Below are positions 38,243 through 49,843 of a stretch of 64,000 bases of DNA, in pieces. The DNA comes from Alphaproteobacteria bacterium (lineage in GTDB: Bacteria; Pseudomonadota; Alphaproteobacteria; Ferrovibrionales; Ferrovibrionaceae). The stretch covers positions 1 to 64,000 of the forward strand of contig CANJGB010000005.1 of NCBI GenBank assembly GCA_947473805.1. Reading direction: 5' to 3'. A program made the position numbers and the translations under genes. The notes under the pieces are model-generated. The model ran no database searches. It saw only the letters and a program-made list of their open reading frames with translations, and was not told the origin of the DNA. Position 1 is the first letter of the stretch. The number at the start of each line of letters is the position of its first letter.

Positions 38243-38287
38243 GCCGCGATTGACCGCATGGCGGCGCACAGCGATGCTGGCACCGCC

Positions 38288-39142
38288 ATGCTGATTGCCC
38301 AGATTTCCGACCTGCATATCAAGGAGCCCGGCGCCCTGGCCTATGGCCGGGTGAACACGGCCGGGCTGCTGGAAGAAGTGGTCAGGGCACTGAACACGCT
38401 GGCGCCGCGGCCGGACCTGCTGATCGCCAGCGGCGACCTGATCGACCAGGGCAAACCGGCGGAATATGCGCATCTGCGCGACCTGCTGGCGCCGCTGCGG
38501 ATGCGCGTGCTGCTGGTGCCGGGCAACCACGACGAACGCGGCGCGCTGCGCGCGGCGCTTTCCGCGCACACCTATCTGAACGATGGCGGCGCGTTCACCC
38601 ACTACACGGTCGAAGACCTTGAAGTGCGGCTGATCGTCCTGGACACCGTCAGCCCCGGGCGCACCGAGGGCAGCCTGGACGGCGGGCGGCTGGACTGGCT
38701 GGCGGCGCGGCTGGCGGAACAGCCGGAGCGGCCGACCATCGTCGTCATGCATCACCCGCCGGTCGATACCGGCCTGCCGCTGATGGACCGGCTGGGCCTG
38801 GACAAGGCGGATGCGCAAGCGCTGGCGCAGATCGTCGCGCGCCACCCGAACGTGGAGCGCATCCTGTGCGGCCATGTGCACCGGCCGATCCATGCGCGGT
38901 TCGCCGGCACGGTGGTTTCGACCTGCCCCAGCACGGGGCACCAGATGAACCTGGATTTCCGCACCACGGTGCCGGCCGGCTACATCATGGAGCCGCCGGG
39001 GTATTTGCTGCACCTGTGGGTGCCGGGCACGGGCCTGGTCACCCACACGGCGGTGGTTGGCGCGTTCGACGGGCCGCATCCGTTCTTTGCCCGCACGGCC
39101 AATGCCATGAAACCGGTTCGCAAAATCTCGCCGGCAAATTGA
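38288..39142 (+). CDS. Metallophosphoesterase (CpdA/Icc-like phosphodiesterase)
   Basis: A 284-aa calcineurin-type phosphoesterase. All metal motifs are visible: QISDLHI, SGDLIDQG, VPGNHDERG, VVMHHPP and CGHVHR. The overall order and the ending resemble CpdA/Icc 3',5'-cyclic nucleotide phosphodiesterases. ATG 38288 gives the standard MLIAQISDLHI N-terminus; an ATG 30 bp upstream is in frame, and neither has a clear ribosome binding site. It lies between the TctC pair and the amidohydrolase pair on the same strand. Substrate specificity is not certain. Confidence 0.9.
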   Translation: MLIAQISDLHIKEPGALAYGRVNTAGLLEEVVRALNTLAPRPDLLIASGDLIDQGKPAEYAHLRDLLAPLRMRVLLVPGNHDERGALRAALSAHTYLNDGGAFTHYTVEDLEVRLIVLDTVSPGRTEGSLDGGRLDWLAARLAEQPERPTIVVMHHPPVDTGLPLMDRLGLDKADAQALAQIVARHPNVERILCGHVHRPIHARFAGTVVSTCPSTGHQMNLDFRTTVPAGYIMEPPGYLLHLWVPGTGLVTHTAVVGAFDGPHPFFARTANAMKPVRKISPAN

Positions 39143-39228
39143 GGTTGAAGCCGTGCGGCGGACGCCGCATGCTTCGATAGTCAAAGCTTAGGAACCGGCA
39201 TCAAGCCGGGCCTTGAGGGGAGAGAACA

Positions 39229-40356
39229 ATGTCGCTGACCGATGGCGTTACGCTGATTTCTGCCGACGATCATCTGCAGGAGCCGCCGCACCTGTGGACC
39301 GAGCGCCTGCAGAAGAACCTGCGCGACCGCGCGCCGCACGTGATCCGCCTGCCCGACGGCAGCGACGCCTGGGCGGTGGAGGGGGCGACGCCGCGGCCGT
39401 TCGGCATTCTGGTCACCGCCGGCAAGAAGCGCGACGAGAAGAAGGATTCCGGCGTCACCTGGGCCGACGTGCCGAAGGGCGCGTGGGACGTGGACGCGCG
39501 CATAAAGGACATGGACCTGGACCATATCCAGGCAACGTTCCTGTACCCCAATGTCGGCCTCGACTTCTTCATGGGCCAGGTGCGCCTGGCGCCCGACCTG
39601 CTGGCGCCGGTGTGCCGCGCATACAACGACTATCTCTCGGAATGGTGCTCGACGCACAAGAAGCGGCTGTTCGGCATCGGCCTGGTGCCGTGCGAGAACA
39701 TCGACGAGGCGGTGGCGGAGCTGAAGCACCTCGCCAAGCTGCCGAGCATCAAGGGCGCGCTGCTGCCAACCGTTCCGCTGCACAAGGACTGGAACGACCC
39801 GATGTACGAGCCGATCTGGACGGTGGCCGAGGACCTGGGCATCATCCTGTCGATCCACGCCGGCAAGCCGCGCGGCCTGCCGCACCGCAACGACATCTAC
39901 AAGATGCCGGGCGGCGCCATGATCTACATGCAGCTGGGCCGCCTCAGCATCATCGAGACGTTCGGCTATCTGTTCTGGTCGGGCGTGTTCGAGCGGCACC
40001 CGAAGCTGAAATTCGTGTCGGTCGAGGGCGACATCGGCTGGCTGCCCTATTTCGCCGAGCGCGGCGACAACGTCATCAAGAAGCATGGCGGCTGGGCTGG
40101 CCACAAGTTGCAGTACGCGCCGTCGCACTGGTTCGGCAAAAGCTTCTTCGCCACCTTCGAGGAGGACGTGGTGGGCCTGAAGAACCTCGACCTCATCGGC
40201 ATCGACACGGTGATGTGGGCCTCGGACTATCCGCACTCGGCAACCACATGGCCGGAATCGCGCGAGTCCATCGAGGAGACGTTTGTCGGCCTGCCCAAGA
40301 CCGACGTGAAGAAGATCGTCCACGACAACGTCGCGAAGCTGTACGGGCTGAACTGA
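39229..40356 (+). CDS. Amidohydrolase family 2 protein, copy 1
   Basis: A 375-aa TIM-barrel metalloenzyme. The metal site opening is SADDHLQEPPHLWTERL, and the C-terminal acid is in WASDYPHSATTWPESRESIEETF. IHAGKPRGLP holds the barrel histidine. In this group (ACMSD, LigJ and related) the reaction is decarboxylation or hydration of ring-cleavage products, or hydrolysis. GGGGAGAGAAC precedes the ATG. A paralogue follows 43 bp later. Exact chemistry is not predictable. Confidence 0.9.
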   Translation: MSLTDGVTLISADDHLQEPPHLWTERLQKNLRDRAPHVIRLPDGSDAWAVEGATPRPFGILVTAGKKRDEKKDSGVTWADVPKGAWDVDARIKDMDLDHIQATFLYPNVGLDFFMGQVRLAPDLLAPVCRAYNDYLSEWCSTHKKRLFGIGLVPCENIDEAVAELKHLAKLPSIKGALLPTVPLHKDWNDPMYEPIWTVAEDLGIILSIHAGKPRGLPHRNDIYKMPGGAMIYMQLGRLSIIETFGYLFWSGVFERHPKLKFVSVEGDIGWLPYFAERGDNVIKKHGGWAGHKLQYAPSHWFGKSFFATFEEDVVGLKNLDLIGIDTVMWASDYPHSATTWPESRESIEETFVGLPKTDVKKIVHDNVAKLYGLN

Positions 40357-40399
40357 CGTTCACGCACCGCGCCACGACGGCAGCCAAACGGGAGGAACC

Positions 40400-41521
40400 A
40401 TGTCGCTTATCGACGGCATCAGCATCAATTCGGCCGACGACCATGTGCAGGAGCCGCCCGACCTGTGGGAGAAGCGCCTGCCGAAGAACCTGCGCGACCG
40501 CGCGCCGCGGGTGATCGTGATGGAGGACGGCCGCGGCGCCTGGAGCATTCCGGGCAAGCCGCCGCGCCCGTTCGGCATCCTGGTCGCCGCCGGCACGCGG
40601 CGCGACGGCGGCACCAACCTCACCTGGGATGATGTGCCGAAGGGCTCGTACGACCCGGACGCGCGCATCAAGGACATGGACCTGGACCATATCCAGACCA
40701 CCTTCATGTACCCGAACGTGTGCCTCGACTTCTTCATGAACCAGGTGAAGCTCGACGCCGACGTGATGGGCCCGGTATGCCGCGCCTATAACGACCACCT
40801 GTCGGAGTTCTGCGTCACGCACAGGAAGCGCCTGTTCGGCATCGGCCTGGTGCCGATGGACACGCTGGACGAGGCCATCGCCGAACTGAAGCACATCGCC
40901 AAGCTGCCCAACATGAAGGGCGCGATGCTGCCGGTAACGCCGCCGGTGGCCGACTGGAACGACCTGCGCTGGGACCCGCTGTGGAAGACGGCCGAGGACC
41001 TGGGCCTGATCATCAGCTTCCACACCGGCAAGCCGCGCGGCATGGCGAACCGGCAGGAAATGGAAAAGCAGCACGGCGGCCTGCAGATCTACTACCAGCT
41101 CGGCCGGCTCAGCATGGTCGAGACGTTCGGCTACCTGTTCTGGTCGGGCGTGTTCGAGCGGCACCCGAAGCTGCGTTTCGTCTCCGTCGAGGGCGATGTC
41201 GGCTGGCTGCCCTATTTCAAGGAGCGCGGCGAGGGGCTGATGAAGAAGCACCTGCGCTGGACCGGCTTCAAGCTGGAATACCCGCCGGGCCACTGGTTCG
41301 GCACCAATTTCTTCGCGACCTTCGAGGAGGACCGCCTCGGCGTCGAGCTGCGCCACAAGATCGGCATCGAGTGCATGCTGTGGGCCTCGGACTATCCGCA
41401 CTCGGCGACGACCTGGCCGGAGTCGAGCAAGGCCATCGAGGAAACCTTCGCCGGCGTGCCGAAGGACGAGGTGCGGCAGATCATCTCGACGAACACGGCG
41501 AAACTGTACGGGCTGAATTGA
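40400..41521 (+). CDS. Amidohydrolase family 2 protein, copy 2
   Basis: A 373-aa paralogue of the preceding gene: SADDHVQEPPDLWEKRLPKN, FHTGKPRGMANRQEME, FGYLFWSGVFERHPKLRF and WASDYPHSATTWPESSKAIEETF. Large blocks are identical, so the pair arose by tandem duplication. GGGAGGAACC precedes the ATG. Variable segments near residues 50-75 and 125-150 may set substrate choice. Metal ligands are kept in both, so neither looks inactive. Confidence 0.9.
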   Translation: MSLIDGISINSADDHVQEPPDLWEKRLPKNLRDRAPRVIVMEDGRGAWSIPGKPPRPFGILVAAGTRRDGGTNLTWDDVPKGSYDPDARIKDMDLDHIQTTFMYPNVCLDFFMNQVKLDADVMGPVCRAYNDHLSEFCVTHRKRLFGIGLVPMDTLDEAIAELKHIAKLPNMKGAMLPVTPPVADWNDLRWDPLWKTAEDLGLIISFHTGKPRGMANRQEMEKQHGGLQIYYQLGRLSMVETFGYLFWSGVFERHPKLRFVSVEGDVGWLPYFKERGEGLMKKHLRWTGFKLEYPPGHWFGTNFFATFEEDRLGVELRHKIGIECMLWASDYPHSATTWPESSKAIEETFAGVPKDEVRQIISTNTAKLYGLN

Positions 41522-41579
41522 GCGCGCGGGGCCTGGGCCGATGACCCGGGTCCTTGGCGACTTCATAAAGTAGAGAGTT

Positions 41580-41654
<75 letters not shown>

Positions 41655-41699
41655 TCACTAACGGCGTCCACGCCCGAAGGCGGGGGGTCGAGGCGGCGG

Positions 41700-41727
41700 A
41701 TAATACTCATAAGCCGGACCATTGCAA
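41700..41727 (-). promoter_or_regulatory. Promoter of tRNA-Gly
   Basis: On the minus strand TTGCAA (-35, at 41722-41727) and TATTAT (-10, at 41700-41705) are 16 bp apart. Transcription would begin near 41693, giving a leader of about 39 nt before the tRNA 5' end for RNase P to remove. The same intergenic gap (41521-41886) has no other gene; a GC hairpin near 41785-41810 is the only further structure noted. Confidence 0.7.
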
Positions 41728-41885
41728 GCGGGGCGGAAACCGGGCCGGAACGGCCCCCAAACCCCACTTAGTCCCCCGCCCATGCCCTTGGCGGGCGGGG
41801 CCGCCATTCCCATTTAACCGGCAGGCGGTGGCGTACTATGCTGCGCCATCCTTTTCAGTCCCTTCAAGGTCAGGCAGTTCCCGCG

Positions 41886-42812
41886 ATGAATTCAGGTGCT
41901 TTCCCCGCCCCGCCGCAAGCCGCCGCCGGCGGCGACCTGGTCAAGGACGCGTCCTTGCCCACCTTTGCCGCCGACGTGATCGAGCCGTCGATGCAGGTGC
42001 CGGTGATCGTCGATTTCTGGGCGCCGTGGTGCGGCCCGTGCAAGACACTGGGCCCGCTGATCGAAAAGGTCGTGCGCGCGGCCAATGGCAAGGTGCGCCT
42101 GGTCAAGGTCAACATCGACGAGCCGCAAAACCAGCCGCTGGCGCAGCAGCTGCGCATCCAGTCGATCCCGGCGGTCTATGCCTTCTACAAGGGGCAGCCG
42201 GTGGACGGCTTTGTCGGCGCCCTGCCGGAGAGCCAGCTGAAACAGTTCGTCGAGCGGCTGCTGGGCGACAAGCTGGCGCCCGACCCGGTGGAGCAGTTCC
42301 TGGAACATGGCCACGCGGCGCTGGAAGACAGCGATTTCGAGGTCGCGCTGCAGGCGTTCGACGCCGTGCTGCAGCAGGAGCCGGAAAACCCCGTCGCCCT
42401 GGCGGGCCAGGCCAAGGCGCTGATCGGCCTGAACGAGTTCGACGAGGCGGAGGCCACCCTGGCGCGCGCGACCGGCGACGGCGCCAAGCACCAGGACATC
42501 CAGGCGGCGCGCACGGCGCTGACCCTCGCGCGCGAGACATCGGGCGCGGCCGGGCAGGTCGGCGAGTTCGAGGCGAAGGTCGCGGCCGACCCCAAGGACA
42601 AGCAGGCGCGGCTGGACTATGCCGCGGCGCTCGTGGGCGCGAACAAGCGCGAGGAAGCGGTCGAGCAGCTGCTGACCCTGTTCAAGCAGGACAAGAAGTG
42701 GAACGACGAGGCGGCGAAGAAGCAGCTGCTGAAACTGTTCGAGGCCTGGGGTTTCGCCGACCCCGTCGCGGTCGAGGGGCGCAAGCGGCTCTCGACCATC
42801 ATGTTCTCGTAA
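41886..42812 (+). CDS. Thioredoxin-TPR protein (CnoX/YbbN-like)
   Basis: A 308-aa protein. The N-terminal thioredoxin domain has VDFWAPWCGPCKTLGPLIEK, with an intact CGPC active site, unlike E. coli CnoX, whose first cysteine is lost; alphaproteobacterial members often keep both. The C-terminal ~180 residues are TPR helices (HGHAALEDSDFEVALQAFDAVL; EFDEAEATLARA). CnoX binds chlorinated or misfolded proteins and hands them to GroEL. The start at 41886 is chosen; an in-frame ATG 48 bp earlier is possible. It heads a four-gene operon. Confidence 0.92.
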   Translation: MNSGAFPAPPQAAAGGDLVKDASLPTFAADVIEPSMQVPVIVDFWAPWCGPCKTLGPLIEKVVRAANGKVRLVKVNIDEPQNQPLAQQLRIQSIPAVYAFYKGQPVDGFVGALPESQLKQFVERLLGDKLAPDPVEQFLEHGHAALEDSDFEVALQAFDAVLQQEPENPVALAGQAKALIGLNEFDEAEATLARATGDGAKHQDIQAARTALTLARETSGAAGQVGEFEAKVAADPKDKQARLDYAAALVGANKREEAVEQLLTLFKQDKKWNDEAAKKQLLKLFEAWGFADPVAVEGRKRLSTIMFS

Positions 42813-42819
42813 GACCGAC

Positions 42820-43509
42820 ATGGCGCAAAGCGGGGCTCATGGCAGCGGCACGGAAAGCTCCGGCCAGCTGCCGCCCAGCCTTGCGATCTTTCCGCTTGCC
42901 GGCGTGCTGCTGCTGCCGGGCGGGCGTCTGCCGCTGAACATTTTCGAGCCGCGCTACCTGGCCATGGTGCGCGACGCCATGGCCACCCACCGCATCATCG
43001 GCATGGTGCAGCCGACCGACCCGCGCACCCGCGACTGGGCGCCGCCGGTTTATCCCGTGGCCTGTGCCGGGCGCATCACCTCGTTCAGCGAGACCGATGA
43101 CGGGCGCTTCCAGATCGTCCTGACCGGCATCAGCCGCTTTCGCATTGCCGAGGAACTGGCGGTGACCACGCTGTATCGCCAGGTGACGGCCGACTGGTCG
43201 CCCTATACCGCCGATGCGGAAGCACCCGCCGGCAAGGTCGACCGCAAGCGCCTGCTGCAGGGCCTGCGCGAATTCCTGGACCTGCACCAGATCCCGGCCG
43301 AGGGGCAGGCGATCGAGCGCGCACCGGACGAGCCGCTGGTCAACACGCTGGCCATGATCTGCCCCTTCGCGCCCAGCGAGAAGCAAGCGCTGCTGGAAGC
43401 GCCGGACCTGTTGGGCCGCGCCGAATTGATGACGGCCCTGATCGAAATGGCGGTATTGAACCGCCGTGCCGCGGGCGGGCAGGACCCCGACCGCCGCCCC
43501 CTGCACTAG
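42820..43509 (+). CDS. LON substrate-binding domain protein
   Basis: A 229-aa protein made of the Lon N-terminal (LAN) domain alone: LAIFPLAGVLLLPGGRLPLNIFEPRYLAMVRDAM and GCA-type strand YPVACAGRITSFSETDDGRFQIVLTGISRFRI. There is no ATPase or protease part. Such proteins sit next to the thioredoxin-TPR and Trm112 genes in many alphaproteobacteria; their role is thought to be protein quality control but is not established. It starts 7 bp after the preceding stop. Confidence 0.93.
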   Translation: MAQSGAHGSGTESSGQLPPSLAIFPLAGVLLLPGGRLPLNIFEPRYLAMVRDAMATHRIIGMVQPTDPRTRDWAPPVYPVACAGRITSFSETDDGRFQIVLTGISRFRIAEELAVTTLYRQVTADWSPYTADAEAPAGKVDRKRLLQGLREFLDLHQIPAEGQAIERAPDEPLVNTLAMICPFAPSEKQALLEAPDLLGRAELMTALIEMAVLNRRAAGGQDPDRRPLH

Positions 43510-43518
43510 GCACCAGAC

Positions 43519-43725
43519 ATGACCGATGCACCGAAGCCCACGCCCTCCACCAGCCAGGTCGACCCGCGCCTGCTGGAAATTCTCGTCTGCCCGCTGACCA
43601 AGGGGCCGCTGCAATACGACCGCGCGGCGCAGGAGCTGATCAGCGAGAGCGCGCGCCTGGCCTATCCGATCCGCGACGGCATTCCGATCATGCTGGTCGA
43701 CGAGGCGCGAAAGCTGGACGGCTGA
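43519..43725 (+). CDS. Trm112 family small zinc-ribbon-like protein
   Basis: A 68-aa protein. Residues [47 protein letters not shown] are the UPF0434/Trm112 signature. In eukaryotes and archaea Trm112 activates several methyltransferases of the translation apparatus; the bacterial role is less clear. Only one cysteine is kept, as in proteobacterial homologues, so zinc binding is unlikely. Spacing to its neighbours is 9 bp upstream and 1 bp downstream. Confidence 0.93.
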   Translation: MTDAPKPTPSTSQVDPRLLEILVCPLTKGPLQYDRAAQELISESARLAYPIRDGIPIMLVDEARKLDG

Positions 43726-43726
43726 C

Positions 43727-44107
43727 ATGGCCTCCGCGTTCGAAGCCGCCGGCCGCCCGGTGCCGGCCGAGATTCGCCTGAAGTCCGCCGAACAGATGCT
43801 GGAAGTCGATTTCGGCGATGGCAGCCGCGCGCGCTACAGCGCGGAATACTTACGCGTGATGTCGCCGTCCGCCGAGGTGCAGGGCCACGGCCCCAGTTCG
43901 CGCGTGACCGTGCCGGGCAAGCGCAACGTGAAGATCACCGGCATCGACCCGGTCGGCACCTACGCGGTGCGCCTCACCTTCGACGACGGCCACGACACCG
44001 GCCTGTACTCGTGGGAGTTCCTCTACAACCACATCAACAAGCACGACGAGGCGTGGAAGAACTATCTGCGCGAGCTGGAGATGCTGGGGATGAGCAGGGA
44101 TAGGTAG
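43727..44107 (+). CDS. DUF971 family protein
   Basis: A 126-aa protein corresponding to the N-terminal domain of gamma-butyrobetaine hydroxylase-like proteins: PAEIRLKSAEQMLEVDFGDGSRARYSAEYLRVMSPSAEVQGHG and IDPVGTYAVRLTFDDGHDTGLYSWEFLYNH. Bacterial stand-alone DUF971 proteins are linked by neighbourhood to iron-sulfur handling. It is the last gene of the thioredoxin-TPR operon and converges on the UbiH-type gene 2 bp away. Confidence 0.92.
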   Translation: MASAFEAAGRPVPAEIRLKSAEQMLEVDFGDGSRARYSAEYLRVMSPSAEVQGHGPSSRVTVPGKRNVKITGIDPVGTYAVRLTFDDGHDTGLYSWEFLYNHINKHDEAWKNYLRELEMLGMSRDR

Positions 44108-44109
44108 GG

Positions 44110-45887
<1,778 letters not shown>

Positions 45888-45907
45888 CCGCTTCCGGTCG
45901 CTAAAGC

Positions 45908-45942
45908 ACGGCCCCGGCCCAAAGCCGGGGCCGTTTGCGTTT
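45908..45942 (+). terminator. Intrinsic terminator of the PII gene
   Basis: ACGGCCCCGGC and GCCGGGGCCGT form a perfect 11-bp stem with loop CCAAA (45908-45934), followed by TTTGCGTTT on the plus strand. It lies 20 bp after the PII stop codon, so the gene is transcribed as a single cistron. Confidence 0.88.
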
Positions 45943-46090
45943 GGGTCCCGGCCTGGCCCGGCCACCCTGAATCAGGAAGATATCCCGCATCTTTCCCTTG
46001 AGCCCGAGGCGACTTGGGCCTAGATTATCCAATACCTATAGGTATTTGGGCGGCTCTGTTGATGCCGTGAGGGAAGTCTGAGCGGGCGAG

Positions 46091-47290
46091 ATGCTGAACA
46101 GCCGGTTCGATGAACTGCGGGATTACCCGTTCCAGCGCCTGCGCGACTTGCTGGACCGGCACCCCACGCCCGCCGGCCGGCCGGTCATCAACCTGACCAT
46201 CGGCGAGCCGCAGCACGCCTATCCCGACTTTGTCGGCCGGATCATGGCCGAGAATGCCCACCTGTACGGCAAGTACCCGCCCGTAGCCGGCACACCCGAC
46301 CTGCGCGCCGCGATCGGCGACTGGCTGACCCGGCGCTATCGCCTGAAGGCCGGCGCGCTGGATCCCGAGCGCCACATCGTGCCGCTGGGCGGCACGCGCG
46401 AGGGCCTGTTCATGCTGGCGCTGGCGGCGGTGCCCGAGCGCAAGGCCGGGCAGCGGCCCGTCGTGCTGATGCCGAACCCGTTCTACCAGGTCTATGCCGG
46501 GGCGGCGGTGGCCGCCGGCGGCGAGGCGGTGTTCCTGCCGGCCCTGCCGGACAAGGGCTTCCTGCCCGACATCGACCATATCGACCCCGCTGTGCTGGAC
46601 CGCACGGCAATGCTGTACCTGTGCTCGCCGGCCAATCCGCAGGGCACAGTGGCCGACCTCGCCTATCTGCAACGCGCCATCCGCCTGGCCCGCAAGCACG
46701 ACTTCGTCGTCGTGTTCGACGAATGCTATGCCGAGATCTACGACCGCGACCCGCCGCCCGGCGGGCTGGAGGCCGCGGCATCGCTCGGCGACGGTTTCGC
46801 CAATGTGGCGGTGTTCCATTCGCTGTCGAAGCGGTCGTCGGTGCCGGGCCTGCGCTCGGGCTTTTGCGCCGGCGACGAAAAGCTGATGGCCGTGTTCAGC
46901 AAGATCCGCACCTATGGCGCCGCCGGCCTGTCGCTGCCGGCCTGCGCCGCGTCGGCCGCGTTGTGGCGCGACGAGGCGCACGTGGAAGCCAACCGCGCGC
47001 TGTACCGCGAGAAGTTCGACATCGCGCAATCGATCATCGGCAACCGGCTGGGCTTCTTCCGGCCGGCCGGCGGCTTCTATCTGTGGCTGGACACCGGCAA
47101 TGGCGAAGAGGCCGCGGTGAAGCTGTGGCGCGAGGCGGGTGTGCGCACGCTGCCCGGGTCGTACCTGACACGCGACACCGGCGACGCCGCCACTGCCGCC
47201 GGCACGAAACCCTATTTGCGGATTGCCTTGGTCGACACCGCCGACCGCACGCGCGATGCGATGGAACGCGTCCGCGACACGCTTTGCTGA
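46091..47290 (+). CDS. dapC: N-succinyldiaminopimelate aminotransferase-like PLP enzyme (DapC)
   Basis: A 399-aa class I aminotransferase. [17 protein letters not shown] is the substrate-recognition strand, [13 protein letters not shown] holds the PLP Asn, [12 protein letters not shown] the PLP Asp and Tyr, and [17 protein letters not shown] the Schiff-base lysine and the phosphate Arg. This pattern, with the [15 protein letters not shown] opening, fits DapC of the lysine/diaminopimelate pathway in alphaproteobacteria. Other class I aminotransferases cannot be fully excluded. ftsK follows 13 bp later, placing two cell-envelope genes together. Confidence 0.88.
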   Translation: MLNSRFDELRDYPFQRLRDLLDRHPTPAGRPVINLTIGEPQHAYPDFVGRIMAENAHLYGKYPPVAGTPDLRAAIGDWLTRRYRLKAGALDPERHIVPLGGTREGLFMLALAAVPERKAGQRPVVLMPNPFYQVYAGAAVAAGGEAVFLPALPDKGFLPDIDHIDPAVLDRTAMLYLCSPANPQGTVADLAYLQRAIRLARKHDFVVVFDECYAEIYDRDPPPGGLEAAASLGDGFANVAVFHSLSKRSSVPGLRSGFCAGDEKLMAVFSKIRTYGAAGLSLPACAASAALWRDEAHVEANRALYREKFDIAQSIIGNRLGFFRPAGGFYLWLDTGNGEEAAVKLWREAGVRTLPGSYLTRDTGDAATAAGTKPYLRIALVDTADRTRDAMERVRDTLC

Positions 47291-47303
47291 CGGAGATAAC
47301 GTT

Positions 47304-49760
47304 ATGGCTTCGCGTACACTCACCGCCGGAAAATCGACCGGCAAGTCTAAAAGCCGCGGCTCGTTCCTGCCCGATGGCCTGAAGAACTTCGTGCGCCGCC
47401 GCGCCGTCGAGATCGGCGGCATCGTGTTGTTCGCCGCCGCTGCTGCGCTGGCTTTGGCGCTGGCCAGTTTCGATGCGCAGGACCCGACCTTCAACAACGC
47501 GACCGCGCGGGCCGCGACCAACCTGCTGGGCCGGCCGGGCGCGTTTGCCGCCGACCTGCTTCTGCAGACGCTGGGCGCCGCCGCCGTGCTGCCGGCGCTG
47601 GCGCTGGCGGCGTGGAGCTGGCGCATTGCGTCGCATCGCGGCCTGCCGCGCTGGTGGCTGAACGTCGCGATCCAGCCGATTGCATTGATCCTGCTGACCG
47701 CCGCACTGGCCGCGCTGCCGACGCCGGCACACTGGCCGCTGCACGCGGGCTTTGGCGGCGTGGTCGGCCAGGCGGTGTTGCAGGGCCTGACCCTGCCGGC
47801 ACTGTCGGCCATGGGCTGGCCGTTCGGGGCGTGGCCGGTCGGCCTGCTGTTCGGCGTGCTGGCCGTGGCACCCATCGTGCTGACCCTCGGCCTGTCGTTC
47901 GACGAATGGCATGTCCTGGGCCGCGGCCTGGGCCAGGGCGCGGGCGCCACCGCGCGTGGCCTGTGGCGCGGCAGCCAGGTGGCGGGCACCGGCCTGGCCG
48001 ATCTCGGCAACCGGGTGGGCGACGCGCTGAAGCGCGAGCCGAGCCTGGGCCGCAAGGAACCGGAAGAAGAACCCGATGACGGCACCATCGGCACCGTGCT
48101 GCGCCGCGCCAGCCGCGCGGCGGGCGAGCCTGCGCCGGCGCGCGCGCCGGTCATCGAGGACGGCCGCACCGAGCCGCGCATCGAGAAGCGCAATGCCGCG
48201 AAGCCCAGCAAGAAGGCGCAGCAGCCGGCGCTGAAGCTGAAGGCGGCGGACGAATTCGAACTGCCGCCGCTGGACCTGCTGGGCCTGCCGCCTGAGTCGA
48301 AGCGCGTCGAGAAGATCAACGAGGACGCGCTGGAGCAGAATGCGCGCATGCTGGAATCGACGCTGGCCGAGTTCGGCGTCACCGGCGAGATCGTCAAGGT
48401 GCGCCCTGGCCCTGTTGTCACGCTGTACGAACTGGAGCCGGCGCCCGGCACCAAGTCGAGCCGCGTCATCGGCCTGGCCGACGACATTGCGCGCTCGATG
48501 AGCGCGCTGTCGGCGCGCATCGCCGTCATCCCCGGCCGCAACGCCATCGGCATCGAGCTGCCGAACGCGCGGCGCGAAACCGTGTACCTGCGCGAACTGC
48601 TGGCGGCGGCCGACTACGAGACCAACGCGGCCAAGCTGGGCCTGGCGCTGGGCAAGGACATCAGCGGCGCGCCGGTCATCGCCGACCTGTCGCGCATGCC
48701 GCATCTGCTCGTCGCCGGCACGACCGGTTCGGGCAAGTCGGTCGCGATCAACACGATGATCCTGAGCCTGCTGTACCGCATGACGCCGGAACAGTGCCGC
48801 TTCATCATGGTCGATCCGAAGATGCTGGAATTGTCGGTCTATGACGGCATCCCGCATCTGCTGGCGCCGGTGGTCACCGAGCCGGGCAAGGCGGTGGTCG
48901 CACTGAAGTGGACGGTGCGCGAGATGGAAGAGCGCTACCGCAAGATGTCGGAGCTGGGCGTGCGCAACATCGCCGGCTACAACCAGCGCCTGGCGGATGC
49001 GCGGACGCGCAACGAGAAGCTGGCCCGCACGGTGCAAACCGGCTTCGATTCCGAGACCGGCCAGCCGATCTTCGAGGAGCGGCCGCTGGAACTGTCGCCG
49101 CTGCCGCTGATCGTCGTGATCATCGACGAGCTGGCCGACCTGATGCTGGTGGCCGGCAAGGACATCGAAGGTGCGATCCAGCGCCTAGCGCAGATGGCGC
49201 GTGCGGCAGGCATCCACCTGATCGTGGCAACGCAACGCCCGTCGGTCGACGTCATCACGGGCACGATCAAGGCGAACTTCCCCACCCGCATCAGCTTCCA
49301 GGTGACGTCGAAGATCGACAGCCGCACCATCCTGGGCGAGATGGGCGCCGAGCAGCTGCTGGGCATGGGCGACATGCTGTTCATGGAAGGCGGCGGCCGC
49401 ATCAAGCGCGTGCACGGCCCGTTCGTGACCGACGAGGAAGTCGAGAAGATCGTCGCCATGCTGAAGGCGCAGGGCGAGCCCGACTATGTCGAGGCGGTGA
49501 CCGAGGAGCCGGAATCCGGCTTCGGCATGCCGGGCAGCAACAGCGGCGACAGCGACAGCGACCAGCTGTACGACCAGGCGGTGGCGCTGGTCTGCCGCGA
49601 GCGCAAGGCCTCGACCTCGTTCGTGCAGCGGCACCTGCAGATCGGCTACAACCGCGCGGCACGCATCATCGAGCGGATGGAGACCGAGGGCGTGGTCGGC
49701 AAGGCCAACCATGTCGGCAAGCGCGAAGTGCTGGCGCCGGAAGGCAATTACGGCACCTGA
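47304..49760 (+). CDS. ftsK: DNA translocase FtsK
   Basis: An 818-aa divisome DNA pump. The N-terminus has about four transmembrane helices (residues ~30-200), then a charged Ala/Pro/Glu linker. The alpha/beta motor has [25 protein letters not shown], Walker [13 protein letters not shown], Walker [13 protein letters not shown], and the FtsK motif [23 protein letters not shown]. The gamma winged helix that reads KOPS is at the end ([41 protein letters not shown]). ATG 47304 with CGGAG upstream is chosen over longer in-frame readings. lolA follows, as in many alphaproteobacteria. Confidence 0.97.
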   Translation: MASRTLTAGKSTGKSKSRGSFLPDGLKNFVRRRAVEIGGIVLFAAAAALALALASFDAQDPTFNNATARAATNLLGRPGAFAADLLLQTLGAAAVLPALALAAWSWRIASHRGLPRWWLNVAIQPIALILLTAALAALPTPAHWPLHAGFGGVVGQAVLQGLTLPALSAMGWPFGAWPVGLLFGVLAVAPIVLTLGLSFDEWHVLGRGLGQGAGATARGLWRGSQVAGTGLADLGNRVGDALKREPSLGRKEPEEEPDDGTIGTVLRRASRAAGEPAPARAPVIEDGRTEPRIEKRNAAKPSKKAQQPALKLKAADEFELPPLDLLGLPPESKRVEKINEDALEQNARMLESTLAEFGVTGEIVKVRPGPVVTLYELEPAPGTKSSRVIGLADDIARSMSALSARIAVIPGRNAIGIELPNARRETVYLRELLAAADYETNAAKLGLALGKDISGAPVIADLSRMPHLLVAGTTGSGKSVAINTMILSLLYRMTPEQCRFIMVDPKMLELSVYDGIPHLLAPVVTEPGKAVVALKWTVREMEERYRKMSELGVRNIAGYNQRLADARTRNEKLARTVQTGFDSETGQPIFEERPLELSPLPLIVVIIDELADLMLVAGKDIEGAIQRLAQMARAAGIHLIVATQRPSVDVITGTIKANFPTRISFQVTSKIDSRTILGEMGAEQLLGMGDMLFMEGGGRIKRVHGPFVTDEEVEKIVAMLKAQGEPDYVEAVTEEPESGFGMPGSNSGDSDSDQLYDQAVALVCRERKASTSFVQRHLQIGYNRAARIIERMETEGVVGKANHVGKREVLAPEGNYGT

Positions 49761-49843
49761 CGGGAGGCAGACACGGGAACCGGGCATGGCGTCGGGCGTT
49801 TTGCGCCTTGTTTCCGCCATTCCCCTCCCTTAAGCCGGTCATC

